From assembly GCA_026075535.2 (NCBI GenBank), contig AP026546.1, positions 7,936,001 to 8,000,000 on the forward strand: a stretch of DNA of 64,000 nt. The letters run 5' to 3'. Numbering within the stretch: the stretch's first letter is position 1; each line of letters begins with the position of its first letter. The stretch is from Tricholoma matsutake. Taxonomy: Eukaryota > Basidiomycota > Agaricomycetes > Agaricales > Tricholomataceae. Positions 1 through 10,945 of this stretch are shown here, piece by piece. Made by a program: the position numbers and the translations under genes. The notes beneath the pieces were generated by a model, which was not told the origin of the DNA, did not search any database, and saw only the letters and a list, made by a program, of their open reading frames with translations.

Positions 1-336
1 ATGTGCAACTACAACTTCACAAAAGGCAATTTCGTGCTACTTTGAAACACACACATCGAGAAGTCCCTCAATTGCAAGATGCAACCTCAATATTTAGGTC
101 CCCTCATCATCATTGATCAAAACTATGGAGGAGCCTACATCCTTTGCGAGCTTGATGGATCAGTACTCCATTGGCCTGTTGCCACATTTTGACTCCTGCC
201 ATACCTAGCTCAAAATTTGATTCCACTCCCTCCAAATTTCCTTAACATTGACTCAGAATGTCTTGAAACACTTTGAAAAACTTCAAACATCGATGAAGAT
301 ATTCCCAAAGACATTCTGGACTTCAAAGACAATTAA
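1..336 (+). pseudogene. Ty3/gypsy integrase C-terminus (element G1, 3' end of pol)
   Basis: Frame 1 reads the tail of a gypsy integrase: a stretch of the type F-x-K-G-x-F-V-L-L, then a YLGPLIII core, a GGAYILCELDGSVL segment and a final LLPYLA. This is the usual post-catalytic region of fungal gypsy integrases that lack a chromodomain. The 5' part lies outside the window. In-frame TGA stops occur at 43-45, 190-192 and 274-276; the first two sit where family members have arginine, so CGA to TGA decay is likely. The reading ends at TAA 334-336. It belongs with the polypurine tract and 3' LTR at 5119-6216, with an antisense gene in between. Function is lost. Confidence 0.8.
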
Positions 337-594
337 TTATTCTCTTTTCTTTGTTCACAATTACTTACCTATGACCTCAATTTCTTTTAGTGTACAATAC
401 AAGTCATGATATTGCATTATGCCATGGTCATGCAAACTCCAAAAGGGTTTTTTGGCCATGATGATCTACTGAGCCTTTCCCTTTTTCTTTTACTTTTCTT
501 ATCGCTACCTTCGAGACTCACAAAATTTAAAATTGTAAAAAGAGAAAGAACTACAAAGTTTTCATTCCTCCAACATTTCCTCCATCACTTCTAT
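337..594. other. spacer between G1 pol end and the antisense gene
   Basis: AT- and CT-rich sequence with no coding signal that I can support. It separates the end of pol on the plus strand from the stop codon of the gene on the minus strand, so the two run tail-to-tail. Transcription terminators for both could lie here, but no specific signal is clear. Confidence 0.5.
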
Positions 595-710
595 CTACCT
601 ACATAAGACCTCCAATTCAACCTTCATGCCTGCCAATTTCTTTGTGAGGATCTGGTGATGCATTGCCCACTCCTCATCTACAGCCTCAGCCTCCTCGAAC
701 CCCTGGACTT

Positions 711-758
711 CCTTTGCCTTTGCCTTTGCCTTTGCCTTTGCCTTTGCCTTTGCCTTCG
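711..758 (+). repeat. (CCTTTG)7 hexanucleotide repeat that encodes Lys-Ala repeats on the minus strand
   Basis: Seven perfect CCTTTG units followed by CCTTCG. Read on the minus strand, in the frame of the antisense gene's last exon, they give alternating Lys and Ala codons. It is therefore probably a coding repeat, not a neutral microsatellite. Confidence 0.8.
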
Positions 759-765
759 ATGCCCT

Positions 766-2324
766 TAGTGTTTAAAGGTCCAGTTTGGTCCATCTTGATG
801 CCCAGCTCACCAAGACCACAACCGAACCAAATAGGACCAGTCCTATTCAGTTTGGTTGCCTCCAAAAGACTGGTTTTAACTGGTCTTACTGGTGTTTTTT
901 CGAGTATAGCTTAATTCTATTATATACTAAATAAAACTAACTACATTTACATGCTGCAAGCAGTTGCTCGCAGCTGTGGTGTATGAGAATGAAAATGAAA
1001 ATGAAAAATGAAATAGAAAATGAAATAGAAAAAAGAAACGGCCCCACCATCTCGCATTTGTAGCAAGGGTGGGGGTCCTGCATTCCTGCATGTTGTCGTC
1101 CCTGGTGTTCATCATCCCCTGTGTTCATTGTTGTCGTGTTCATTGTCCCTGCCACCTGTCATCATCCCCAGCATTCATCCCTGCTATTTGTTGTACCCAG
1201 TGTTTGTCCTCCCCGTCATTCATCCTCCCTGGTGTTTGTTGGCATGGCTGTTTGTTGGTGCAGCTGTTTGTTGTCATGGCTGTTTGTTGTTGCAGCCATA
1301 CCCACAGTTTGTTGTCCTGGCTGTTTGTTGTCCCCTGTTCATGGCTACCATCGTCATCAGCACCTCCAATTCCCCCTACAAGCAGTGGCTCATAGGCAGG
1401 TTGGTGGTGCTTGTGACATGGCAGTGGTGGCGGCCGACATTGCTGGTGGGAGGGTGGGGCTTGCTGGCCGTTGCCATGTAAGAACAGAACCTGTTGCCAC
1501 CCTGTGAGCAGAGGCTCACAGCAGTGGTGTAGGGCATGAGGAGGGGAAGGAGAGGGCATGGGTGTGTCTGTTGTTAGGTGGTAGCTGTCTTTATCAAAAG
1601 TAAGTTAGTAAAAGAAATAACTCAGATATAAAAAAACATACCATGAGGCCCAAACAACGATGAGTGTCATTTGGGCCCACTTTGCAGGTGGTGTGGTGCC
1701 AGTGTCGTTATCAAGATGCAAAAACCTAAAAATGAAGTAAGACAGGTAGTTAGTAAAAGAAAGAAGAAATAAACTATAAAAACATACCCTAGGGGGGCCA
1801 AACAATAAACTAGCATCATTTGGGCCCCCTAATTTGTGTTAGTTGGTTTGCGTGGTTGTGGTTGCAGACCAGGGTGGTGACGTGGCATGATTGATGTTGT
1901 GGTGGTAGATGTGGGAAGTCATTTGGCAAATGGCGCCACTTTGTTTTTGGGAGCACAAACATGACCACATGGTCTGTGTGCAGCCACAGGGTATATAAGT
2001 ACCCACCCAAATGACTCCTTTTCCCCTGGGCTTGTTCTACTTTATGTACATATACTATAAATAGTCATAGCATATACTTTTATTCCTGTATTTTGTATCA
2101 ACTTATACTATATATCTAGTGGTATAAACATGTCTAAAAGGCTGGTTAAGACTGGTTTCAACTGGTCTTACATTGGTTTTTGTGAGTTTACAAAAGTGAT
2201 CAACTGACAACTGAACTGACCCAAATATGGGGTGAACCAAGACCGACGGTTTGGTCTCTTATGGTTAAGTTTGGTTAAGGGTCTGGTCATTTTCTGGTCT
2301 TATGGACTGGACCCTTGAACACTA
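766..2324. mobile_element. hAT-like non-autonomous element (hAT-A)
   Basis: The element starts TAGTGTTTAAAGGTCCAG and ends in the inverted counterpart TGGACCCTTGAACACTA. It is flanked by a perfect 8-bp duplication, GATGCCCT (758-765 and 2325-2332); an 8-bp TSD is the hAT hallmark. No transposase is encoded. Near both ends there are many GGTC/CTGGTC-type subterminal repeats. The interior carries, on the minus strand, two intron-like units (GT-AG, 1726-1787 and 1585-1641) preceded by GGGCCCAAAT hairpins, plus three palindromes of the GAGC...GCTC type (near 955, 1378 and 1503). It lies in the last exon of the antisense gene, between codons of the same frame. Confidence 0.85.
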
Positions 2325-3335
2325 GATGCCCTCTTTCTCTCCTTTGCTGGTTTTGAAGGTCCTATGACTGGTTTGACTTCAGTGATGGGGCCCATGACAT
2401 GAATTTGAGGCACTTCACGATCCAAAAAATAGGTTAGCATACACTACAAAATTACTTCAACTGACTTTTGTACCTGGTTTTGGGTGTGTTGCCCATTTCA
2501 ACCCCCTGCTCTTTGTTCCCCCGACCTTTGCTGTCTTGCCCTTCCAAAGCCCCCTCCTCAAAACTCCCTCCCAATAGCATCCCTGCACTTCCTGGGTACA
2601 CTTCTGACACTTCGCTGCCCCATTGTTGATGATACACATTGGCCGACTTTTGAATTGAGTGCATTGATCGCACTATAAAAAACTGATTAGCGTTGACAGT
2701 GATTCAAAATTGTCGACTTACCTGTCCTTCAAATTCGAGAAGACCTTCCTCCTTGAATTTTGCCCTCTTTGCTATGGTTTCCTCAACTTCGACCTTGCCC
2801 TCACCCTTGCTGTCATCCTCGTCCTGTGGCAGCTTCTGCTTTTGCATCCCTAAGATGATGACCCCATTGTTGTCACTGTCGTCCTCCTCCTCACCAAGCT
2901 CTGCCCACTTGATGGCTTTGCCCTCCACCTGCAATGCAGCGCTCTGTTTTTTCAGCTCCTCCTTTGAAATCATACCAGCACAAAATTTGGATGCTAAAGT
3001 CGTCTGAGCAGTCTTGTATGCTTTGCATCGACCTTCGAGCTTCTCTGCCCTAGCTGCTGCCACCTGTTGTTTTGCTTCTTCCTCTTCCTCCTGACATTTC
3101 GCCTCCGCCATCTCTGCCTCTTCTCACACTTTTGCCTTGGCTTCCTCTGCTTCTGCCTTTGCTTTCACAATTGCCACCTCCCACTCCTCGCACTCTACCT
3201 GCTCTGCTAATTCCAAAAATAGTACTTCTCCACCCCATGGAAGCCACTCACATTGAGCCATCAGTGCGAACAAGTCACAAGCTTTGTCCATGATCTTCTG
3301 GATGGCATCTGAACATTCTTCCTTGAGACCTTCGG

Positions 3336-4788
3336 TGATAGGTCCACCTTGTCGTTCAAGCTCGGAAAATCACATCTACAATCATCGTCGAACCTCTACG
3401 AACCCATATGAACCTCTACGAACCCATGCAAACCCCTCTGAAGCTCTCCGATGCTCTACAAAGCTCTACAAAATCATGAGAATGCTTCGAAATCCTTTGC
3501 AACGCTTCGAAACTCTTTGCGACACCTCGAAATTCTTCGTATGCCTTTGGCCACTATAGTACAACTCCCCCGACCTTCGGACAGCTCGGGATAGACACTT
3601 GGAGCATTGTCGACGAGTTCCAAACCAGTATTGAGCAATATCGCAGCGATATTGGCCTTCAAACAAGTCCGATATTTTCTTGACTGACTTCAAAAATCAT
3701 CAAACATTGCAAATCAACATCGGACACTATATTGCCATCTGAATAATCATCGCACACATGCCAGACGTATTCCCTACCATTGTCAAACAATATCGCACCG
3801 ATATCAGGCCACGAATGAAGTCCAAAGAATCTTCAAAAATCTTCAAAAAACATCAAACCTCGAAAAACATCGTCGGACACAGTATTTCCTGTTCGAATGA
3901 TCTTTGGATGCATGCTGGACACATGGGACACTATATCGAGTATATTGAACACATTTTGACCGCATGTGCACGCCTACAATCCGCTTGAAGCAGTTTCCAA
4001 TCTTTTATTCAATTTATAACAAGGACAGTCCGGTTTTAGCTATTCTTTCTTATTATTTCTTCATCATGTGTTATATTCACCCCTTCTAGGCTCGCTTTAT
4101 TGTTCCAATATACTTATATTGTCTTTTGCCTCTAGTTTTCCACATGTTTGCCTCATGTTCTCTAGCCTTTTTAGGTACTTTCTTTATTTTATATAAAAAG
4201 ATGTACTAGATACAAAGAAAAACAAGAAAGTCATCGTCTTCCTCCCAGATCACAGTGATTTGAGAGTTTGGTTTAGTCTTATTCAGTCCAAAGTTTGGTG
4301 TTTTACGCTAAACTTCCTCGAAATTCCTCGCATTACACTATTTTCACTCTCGCTTCCCTCAATTAACCTTTTCTTCACTTCTACTACTCGTCTAGTCCCC
4401 CGATCTTGCATCTGAACATATCTGCACACTCAAAATTCCTCGAAACTTCTTTGAAAAATATCACAACATCTCGAAAAGCATCACGACATCTCGAAAAGCA
4501 TCGCAACACCTCGCAAATCATCGCAACATCTTGAAAAGCATCGCGACATCTTGAAAATCATTGCAACGTCTCGCAAATCATTGCAAAGTCTCACAAATCA
4601 TCGCAACCCCTCGAAAACCATCACAACATCTCAAAACACATTCTTCTAGCCTCGAACTGCTTTGACAAGATGTTGTTTTATGACAATTTGTGACATCTAG
4701 AGGGCCTCGCAACCTTCCTCTGACTTGTGTTATACCATCTGAAGCCATTTTGTGGGTTTTGTTTGGGTTTCCGGATTGAGTATCATCA
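3336..4788 (+). repeat. solo LTR, G1 family (LTR1)
   Basis: It starts TGATAGGTCCACC and ends GAGTATCATCA, is 1453 bp long and is flanked by TCGG on both sides (3332-3335, 4789-4792). Related copies are at 5133-6216, 14028-17524 (reverse) and 48571-49919. A block of about 19-20 bp imperfect tandem repeats, CATCTCGAAAAGCATCGC-like, covers 4440-4630. It has no coding content. It sits in exon 2 of the antisense gene, and removing it with one TSD copy keeps the frame. Confidence 0.85.
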
Positions 4789-5043
4789 TCGGTGAGCTCA
4801 TCGTATTCAACCTTGAAAAACATCATCAGCAGACAAAAACACTACAAAAGACATGTCAGAACTCACCATTCTCTCACAAAAGCCCTTGCCCCATATTTCA
4901 AAGCTGAGCTCTTCAGCTTTGCTAACTTTGGGCATAGCTTTTGCGAACTCGAGGACAATGGTTTCAAAGTCTTGAAGCAGTGACATGACCAGAGGATAAG
5001 TGGAACTCAAGGATGGAGGAAACAGCCAGGTTTTTGAGCCACC

Positions 5044-5049
5044 TTTATA
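5044..5049 (-). promoter_or_regulatory. putative TATA box of the antisense gene
   Basis: The minus strand reads CCTATAAAGG here, 58 nt upstream of the chosen ATG at 4986 and about 85 bp inside the 3' LTR edge. Position and sequence suit a fungal core promoter that drives transcription away from the 3' LTR. Inference from sequence only. Confidence 0.5.
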
Positions 5050-5118
5050 GGTTTTTTTCAACACAATCACGCATTTTGCATGTGACTCTGATCAGCTGAC
5101 TGGGACAGTCAGTATTTC

Positions 5119-5132
5119 AGTAAGGGGGAGGA
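5119..5132 (+). promoter_or_regulatory. polypurine tract of G1
   Basis: AGTAAGGGGGAGGA lies directly before the LTR start TGATAGG. It is the expected primer for plus-strand DNA synthesis. It fixes the orientation of G1 as plus and shows that the LTR at 5133 is its 3' LTR. Confidence 0.75.
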
Positions 5133-6216
5133 TGATAGGTCCACCTTGCACTCCAAGCTCTGGGAATGTTTCCAAATGCTTCAATACATCACCACACATG
5201 CTCCCAACCCCTATGAACCCCACAAAATGACTATGAACTCCTCAAAACCACTCCAAAACTATTTTGTGGCACTTTGAATGACTTTGAATGACTTTGATTG
5301 ACTTTGAATGACTTTGATTGACTTTGAATGACTTTGATTGACTTTGAATGACTTTGAATGACTTTGCAGCACCTTGAACACCTTCGGCCACCATATGCCT
5401 ATTGCACCACCATTCAGACACACACACCACACCTTGCACAAGTTAGTGTGTTGCATATCGAGCACTACCAGACATGAGGAGATACGACAATGCACTTTTA
5501 GGACATGATTGCGGTGCTTTGACACTTCGATGATATATTGGATCAATAGGACAGGTACTCTTGATATATTGTGACTCTACATGTTTCCCTTCTCATCATT
5601 TCTCATTTATTTTCTGATCTGGAAAGTCATTTATTGTTTTATATCTTGCCTCATGTAGTCCTCATGTTCTATTTCCTTTTTAGTACTATCTCTCAAAACT
5701 TATATAGCCTTGTACTAGCTACCTAAAAAGAAGGAAATAGATTGTCCTCTCATATCCATTGTCTGATTTAAGAGCAATTCTCTTGAGTCCAAGCCCCTCA
5801 ATTAGTCCAGAAGTTTAGCGAGTTACTGTGAACTTCCTCAAAAATTCCATACTAGCTTCTTGAAACTATTGGTCATTGTCTATCCTCTTGAGACCTTTTT
5901 GCATCACTATTGTATATCTCCATTGGCTTTCAGAACTATTCTCATTTTCTACAAAAGCTCTCGAACCTCTTCAAACTCTCTCAAACTCTCTCAAACTTCC
6001 TCAAACCTCTTTCGAACTTCTTTTGAAGCACTTTGCATAACTTAAAACCCCTTCAGACTGCAGTGAATCTTGTTAAAACCCTTCAAGCTTAGGTCCCCCA
6101 CTCTTGGTTAGCAGTGGTGATATTTAGTGCCACCTCGCACCCTTCCTCTAGCTCGTGTTATACCATCTGAGGCCTATTTGTGGGTTTTGTTTGGGTTTCC
6201 GGGTCAAGTATCATCA
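5133..6216 (+). repeat. 3' LTR of gypsy element G1 (LTR2)
   Basis: This 1084-bp copy starts TGATAGGTCCACC and ends AAGTATCATCA. It is preceded by a polypurine tract, and its right edge abuts LINE coding sequence, so G1 had inserted into the LINE. The matching 5' LTR and its TSD lie outside the window. It is shorter than the other family members and contains a private 10-bp tandem repeat. Confidence 0.8.
5270..5365 (+). repeat. tandem repeat of GACTTTGAAT / GACTTTGATT units in LTR2
   Basis: About nine 10-bp units, GACTTTGA followed by AT or TT, run in a row. The other LTR copies of the family do not show this expansion, so it looks like a recent local expansion. Confidence 0.85.
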
Positions 6217-8327
6217 CTGACCCCACCTTTGTTGCTGAGGAAACAGGGCAATACTTCACTGGACTCTACAACCGCCCAGCACCTCCTGACAAGCCCAAAC
6301 CATGGCTCAATACTCCCTCAGTCACAGCAGTCAAGAACTGCATCTTGGATGACCCCTTTCTCTGGCCAATAACTGCAACACTAGCAGACTTTTGCGCCAT
6401 GCTTCACAAAGGGAACTCACAACCCTCACCGGGCCCTGATGGATGGGAAAAATGGTGTGTCAAGAATCTTTCTGACAAAGTTCTTCAGCTTGTTCTCGAC
6501 CTTCATAACTACTCAGTCATCAATGCAAGTTTCCCTGGAAATATCAAAGACACACACCTCATCTATTTCCACAAGTGTGGGATCCAAACTGACTTGGCTA
6601 ATTGGAGAGGCCTCCTCATATCCAACTTTCTAGCTAACTCAACTATGACCTGGCTCAATTTCAAGCTCTCACCCTATGCTGCACAGATGGGTATTATTCC
6701 TGAGACCCAAGTTGCCATGCAGCCTGGCATATAGACTCGCGATATGATGAGTTTTCTCAGTGGACTGAAGACTTGGAGTCATTGCACAAAGACTCCCCTC
6801 TATCTCCTAAAGCGAGACCAGATGAAAGGTTTTGATTATCTTGCCCCACAAGGGTTTTATGATGCATGTGCTGCTTACGGTTTACCACAGGCAGTGGCAG
6901 ATCTGGACTGTGCAGCCCAATCCTCAACATGATGCTTTCCTTGAACAGCATTCAGCATCGCTGATCCTATCATTGTCAATGATGTCACCAAGCAGGGCAG
7001 ATCAATGTCGCCGTTCAAGGCCACCATCACCACTAGCCTCGGACATCGCTACCTAGACAACTTAGCATCCTCAGACCCTGACTGTGTCATCATTCAAAGC
7101 ACCTCAAAATTGGTAAACAACCCCCATCTCCTGGATGATGCAGCCTCACTACATTTCTCTATGGCCGAAGCTACTGATGACTCCTACATTGTAGCTCTTA
7201 CCTTCCCAGCCCTCCAGTGTTTTGCACTGGCCATGGAGCACTTTCAATTTCTATATGGATGGCTGACATCATGGGAAAAGACAATCTTAATTGTCTAGAT
7301 ACACCACCGAAGACCCTCCCACTACTCTTGATCACCAACATTCAGGATATTGACCCCTGGACAATCACAGAGCATGAGGTACCTGTCTCTACTAATGAGT
7401 TCAATTTTCTATGCACCCAAGTTGACGATCCCAAGACCCAATACCTGGAACTCATAGATATTATTGATAAGGCAAGGCAGGGGTAGGAGTATACTCTTGT
7501 GTTTTTGGGCTAAGGGTATGAGGGGTAAGGGTAGGGGTTTGGAAGTTCATACCCTTGCATACCCCTGTACCCTTACTAAGGGTACAGGGGTATGCCAGGG
7601 GTATGCTTATGTAAGAATATCATTTGATTTTTTCAGCTACAAAGACTCATATTCAAGATTTTCATGAATTAAATTCAGATTTTGGGATTGTCCAACATGA
7701 TAATGCCCTTCATATGTTAATAAGAGGTATTAATATGTGATATTAATAGTAAATACAACAGTTATCAACATTTTTCAAATGAAATTTGCTCTAAATATGT
7801 TGATTTTGTGCCAAACCCTTGTACCCTTGACAAACCCTCCCATACCCTTGGCAACCCTTATATGTTTCCATACCCTTACCCCTAAGGGTAGGGTGTTCAG
7901 GGGTAGGGGTAAGGGTATGAGATTTGACACCCAGGGGTAACCCCTGCCTTGCCCTAATTATTGACTCCTTCTCCTTCCCAGCTATCTTGTTTTGCACTCC
8001 CTTTATGCTTCTGCGCAAGATTATTTCACAGAACATCATTTCCCATTGTTGAGCGCTACTATCCATCCAACAAATTCTTCAAGAAGATGTGATTTGACTG
8101 GACCAAAAAATCATGAAACATGTACACTCCTGCCTTGGCTTTTCCTTCTGCCCCTCATTGACATTGTCCACCCTCCCCCTGGCACTTGGTGGATTTGATT
8201 TCCCTCTCTGGCATGCATCAATGCTGGCATCACCATTGATGGTCTTGCATGGGATTTAAATCATCATATCCCGGCCTATAGAATGATGGCTTGTATTACG
8301 TTGGCCGACTGGACTTGTCAGATCAAC
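6217..8327 (+). pseudogene. LINE (non-LTR retrotransposon) reverse transcriptase, 5' part
   Basis: The frame reads ETGQYFTGLYNRPAPP, then SPGPDGWEKW, a segment GIxTRDMMSFL, LLKRDQMKGFDYLAPQG and finally EATDDSYIVALT. These are landmarks of the reverse transcriptase of mushroom LINEs; the catalytic box reads TDD where most families have ADD. The frame breaks near 6732 (TAG), 6930 and 7298. A small hAT-type element sits at 7468-7956, after which the thumb region resumes (SFSFPAILFCTPF, then LPLALGG) up to LADWTCQIN at 8327. The 3' part is at 54256-55628. The start is replaced by the G1 insertion. Confidence 0.8.
7468..7956. mobile_element. 489-bp hAT-type MITE in the LINE
   Basis: Perfect 8-bp TSD ATTATTGA (7460-7467 and 7957-7964) flanks termini TAAGGCAAGGCAGGGG and its inverted partner TAGGGCAAGGCAGGGG. 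It has no coding capacity. The interior is full of GGGTA(A)GGGTATG-like repeats, mostly G-rich on the left and C-rich on the right. There is a perfect palindrome at 7557-7595 with 19-bp arms around one base. Confidence 0.9.
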
Positions 8328-9129
8328 TAGTGTTTAAGGGTCCAGTCCAGTTCAGTTTTTTGACCCAAAAATGTAAAGACTGCAACCTAAACCAGTCCAG
8401 GACTGACCCAGATATTGCTAGAACCAAACTGGACCACCTAGGACCAGTCCTTTCCAGTTAAAAGACCGAAAAAGACTGGTTAAGACTGGTTCAGACCAAT
8501 GTTTTGTCGTATTAAAATATAACCTATATGTATCTTAGCAAATATTACCAGGACCTTATAACCACTGTACAGATGGATAGACATTGTAATTCCCCATCAT
8601 TCGGTCTAACTTTTAAGACATTTCATCAAGATTTGACTTGGCTATGATCAATATAAAAATACATCTACTGAATGACTCGTGCTGAACACCAAGAAATGTA
8701 ATGTGACAACCATAAATTATGTGGGAGTATTATTATACATGTTAGTCCTATGATCATTAATAGAATCAAGCAAATGATCAACATATGAGTAAGATGAAAT
8801 GAAAATCAATCTGATACAACAAAATACTCATACAAAAATAGATTTGGTTATATCTTGCTCAATTCTTAACCATTTTTTATGAACCAGAGGTCGAATTTGC
8901 CGGATTTCATGTGGGAACATGGTCCAATATATGTTCCCACGATAAAATTGGTCCTAACCAGTTTAGACCAGTTTTCTTTGGTTTTACAACATTTTTCAAA
9001 ATGGAAAGACTGCTAACTGAACTGCAAAAGACCAGTCCATAAATAGACCACTGGTCCGGTCTTTTCTGGTCCAATTCAGTCCGATTTCGGTCTTTTTTTT
9101 GGTCCTATGGACTGGACCCTTCAACACTA
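8328..9129. mobile_element. hAT-like element copy D1 (802 bp)
   Basis: It starts TAGTGTTTAAGGGTCCAG and ends GGACCCTTCAACACTA. It has no coding sequence. It is almost identical to 10145-10945 in opposite orientation. Its flanks do not match each other (AGATCAAC left, TCAGTGGC right), but its right flank is the reverse complement of the right flank of the other copy, which indicates a later inversion. Confidence 0.88.
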
Positions 9130-10144
9130 TCAGTGGCCATTGACTTCGTGGCCTCCTTCCTAGAGATGACAGCTTTGACACTATAGTCAGCATGACAGAC
9201 AGGCTAGGAGTGGACATACAGCTGTCAGCATGCAAATCTGACATGAACACTGAAGAATTCACATACATTTTCTTTGACAAGTGGTACTGTGAAAATGGTT
9301 GCCCACTGGAGATCATCAGTGACTGAGACAAATTGTTCATCTTGAAATTCTGGTGAGTGTTGATGAAACTCACGAGTATACAGCACAAACTCTCCACCTC
9401 ATACCATCCTCAGACCGATGGGTCATTGGAATGGACAAACAAGACAGTAATCCAGTGCCTATGCTTCCACATCAAACATAATCAGAAAGGTTGGGCAAGA
9501 GCACTCCCGAAAGTGCATTTCAACATCATGAACACATACAACGCATCCACAGGACTTTCACCCTTCATGCTGAAGATGGGGAGATACCCAAGACTGCTCC
9601 CACCCCTCATTTCCACAACACCGCCATCAGACGCTACTATTGACATTACAGCTGCACAAAACTTCATGAATGAAATGGAGGAACAGACAAATGCTGCAAA
9701 GGACTGCCTCCTCACAGCAAAGATCCAGCAAGCACACGAGTCCAACAAAGATTGGAATGCTGACCCTGCATACAAAGTAGGAGACCAAGTCTTACTGGCA
9801 ATGGCGCATCAACGAAGAGACTATATGCAGACAAAAGATGGGCACGTCGCCAAATTCATGCCATGCTTCAATGGCCCATACAATGTTCTGAAAGCTTACC
9901 CAGAGTTGTCCTCTTACACCCTTCAACTACCAGCCTCGTCCAAAGCGCACCCAACATTCCATGTCTCCCACTTGTGACCACACATACCAAACGACAATGA
10001 CCTGTTCCCTTCATGGGCACACCACCCATCCAAACCTCTTGTCACAGTGGATGGGACTACAGAATACTTCATCAACTGGATCCTTGACAGGCGGCCTCAC
10101 AGGAGGGGCCACCAATACCTCATTCAATGGATGGGATATGGCCC
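9130..10144 (+). pseudogene. inverted segment with integrase and chromodomain of gypsy G-III
   Basis: The plus strand reads VAIDFVASF (first catalytic Asp), then CENGCPLEIISD, then SYHPQTDGSLEW, the catalytic D-D-E regions of a gypsy integrase. It continues through the C-terminal region KVGDQVLLAMAH to a chromodomain ending YLIQWMGYGP at 10144. Stops occur near 9324 and 9354, and at 9976. The rest of G-III is on the minus strand. Flipping this segment and joining it to 10954 at the shared TCAGTGGC gives a continuous frame PDSRFDSVAIDFV. It was therefore inverted after insertion of the hAT copies. Confidence 0.82.
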
Positions 10145-10945
10145 TAGTGTTGAAGGGTCCAGTCATAGGACCGAAAAAAAGACCGAAATTGGACTTAATT
10201 GGACCAGAAAAGACTGGACCAGTGGTCTATTTATGGACTGGTCTTTTGCAGTTCAGTTAGCAGTCTTTCCATTTTGAAAAATGTTGTAAAACCAAAGAAA
10301 ACTGGTCTAAACTGGTTAGGACCAATTTTATCGTGGGAACATATATTGGACCATGTTCCCACATGAAATCCGGCAAATTCGACCTCTGGTTCATAAAAAA
10401 TGGTTAAGAATTGAGCAAGATATAACCAAATCTATTTTTGTATGAGTATTTTGTTGTATCAGATTGATTTTCATTTCATCTTACTCATATGTTGATCATT
10501 TGCTTGATTCTATTAATGATCATAGGACTAACATGTATAATAATACTCCCACATAATTTATGGTTGTCACATTACATTTCTTGGTGTTCAGCATGAGTCA
10601 TTCAGTAGATGTATTTTTATATTGATCATAGCCAAGTCAAATCTTGATGAAATGTCTTAAAAGTTAGACTGAATGATGGGGAATTACAATGTCTATCCAT
10701 CTGTACAGTGGTTATAAGGTCCTGGTAATATTTGCTAAGATACATATAGGTTATATTTTAATACGACAAAACATTGGTCTGAACCAGTCTTAACCAGTCT
10801 TTTTCGGTCTTTTAACTGGAAAGGACCGGTCCTAGGTGGTCCAGTTTGGTTCTAGCAATATCTGGGTCGGTCCTTGACTGGTTTAAATTGCGGTCTTTAC
10901 ATTTTTGGGTCAAAAAACTGAACTGGACTGGACCCTTAAACACTA
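10145..10945. mobile_element. hAT-like element copy D2 (801 bp), inverted relative to D1
   Basis: It starts TAGTGTTGAAGGGTCCAG and ends TGGACCCTTAAACACTA. It is nearly identical to the reverse complement of 8328-9129. The right flank GCCACTGA is the reverse complement of TCAGTGGC at 9130-9137, so this copy originally had a proper 8-bp TSD in the integrase gene of G-III. Confidence 0.88.

Larger units (their letters stand above)
595..4986 (-). pseudogene. antisense accessory gene of gypsy element G1: coiled-coil and six-cysteine cluster protein
   Basis: Four exons can be read on the minus strand: 4986-4867, 4811-2722 (holding a solo LTR), 2672-2474 and 2412-595 (holding a hAT element). The introns are 4812-4866, 2673-2721 and 2413-2473, all GT-AG with CTGAT or CTAAC-like branch sites. 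Without the two insertions and one copy of each TSD the exons sum to 1203 nt, an exact multiple of three (about 400 residues). The only break is an in-frame TGA at 3124-3126. The product has an N-terminal region starting MSLLQDFETIVLEF, a Glu/Lys/Ala-rich coiled coil, a cluster C-x2-C-x8-C-x8-C-x2-C-x6-C directly after intron 2, then a basic tail with about seven Lys-Ala repeats. The cluster resembles Zn2Cys6 and suggests nucleic-acid binding; this is inference. I chose ATG 4986 because a TATA motif lies 58 nt upstream. It could instead be a captured host gene. Confidence 0.7.

Noticed and set aside
1069..1559. Long overlapping open frames rich in Cys/His/Pro in three frames
   Set aside because: They come from low-complexity repeats in the centre of hAT-A; several frames are open at once and none has a recognisable domain.
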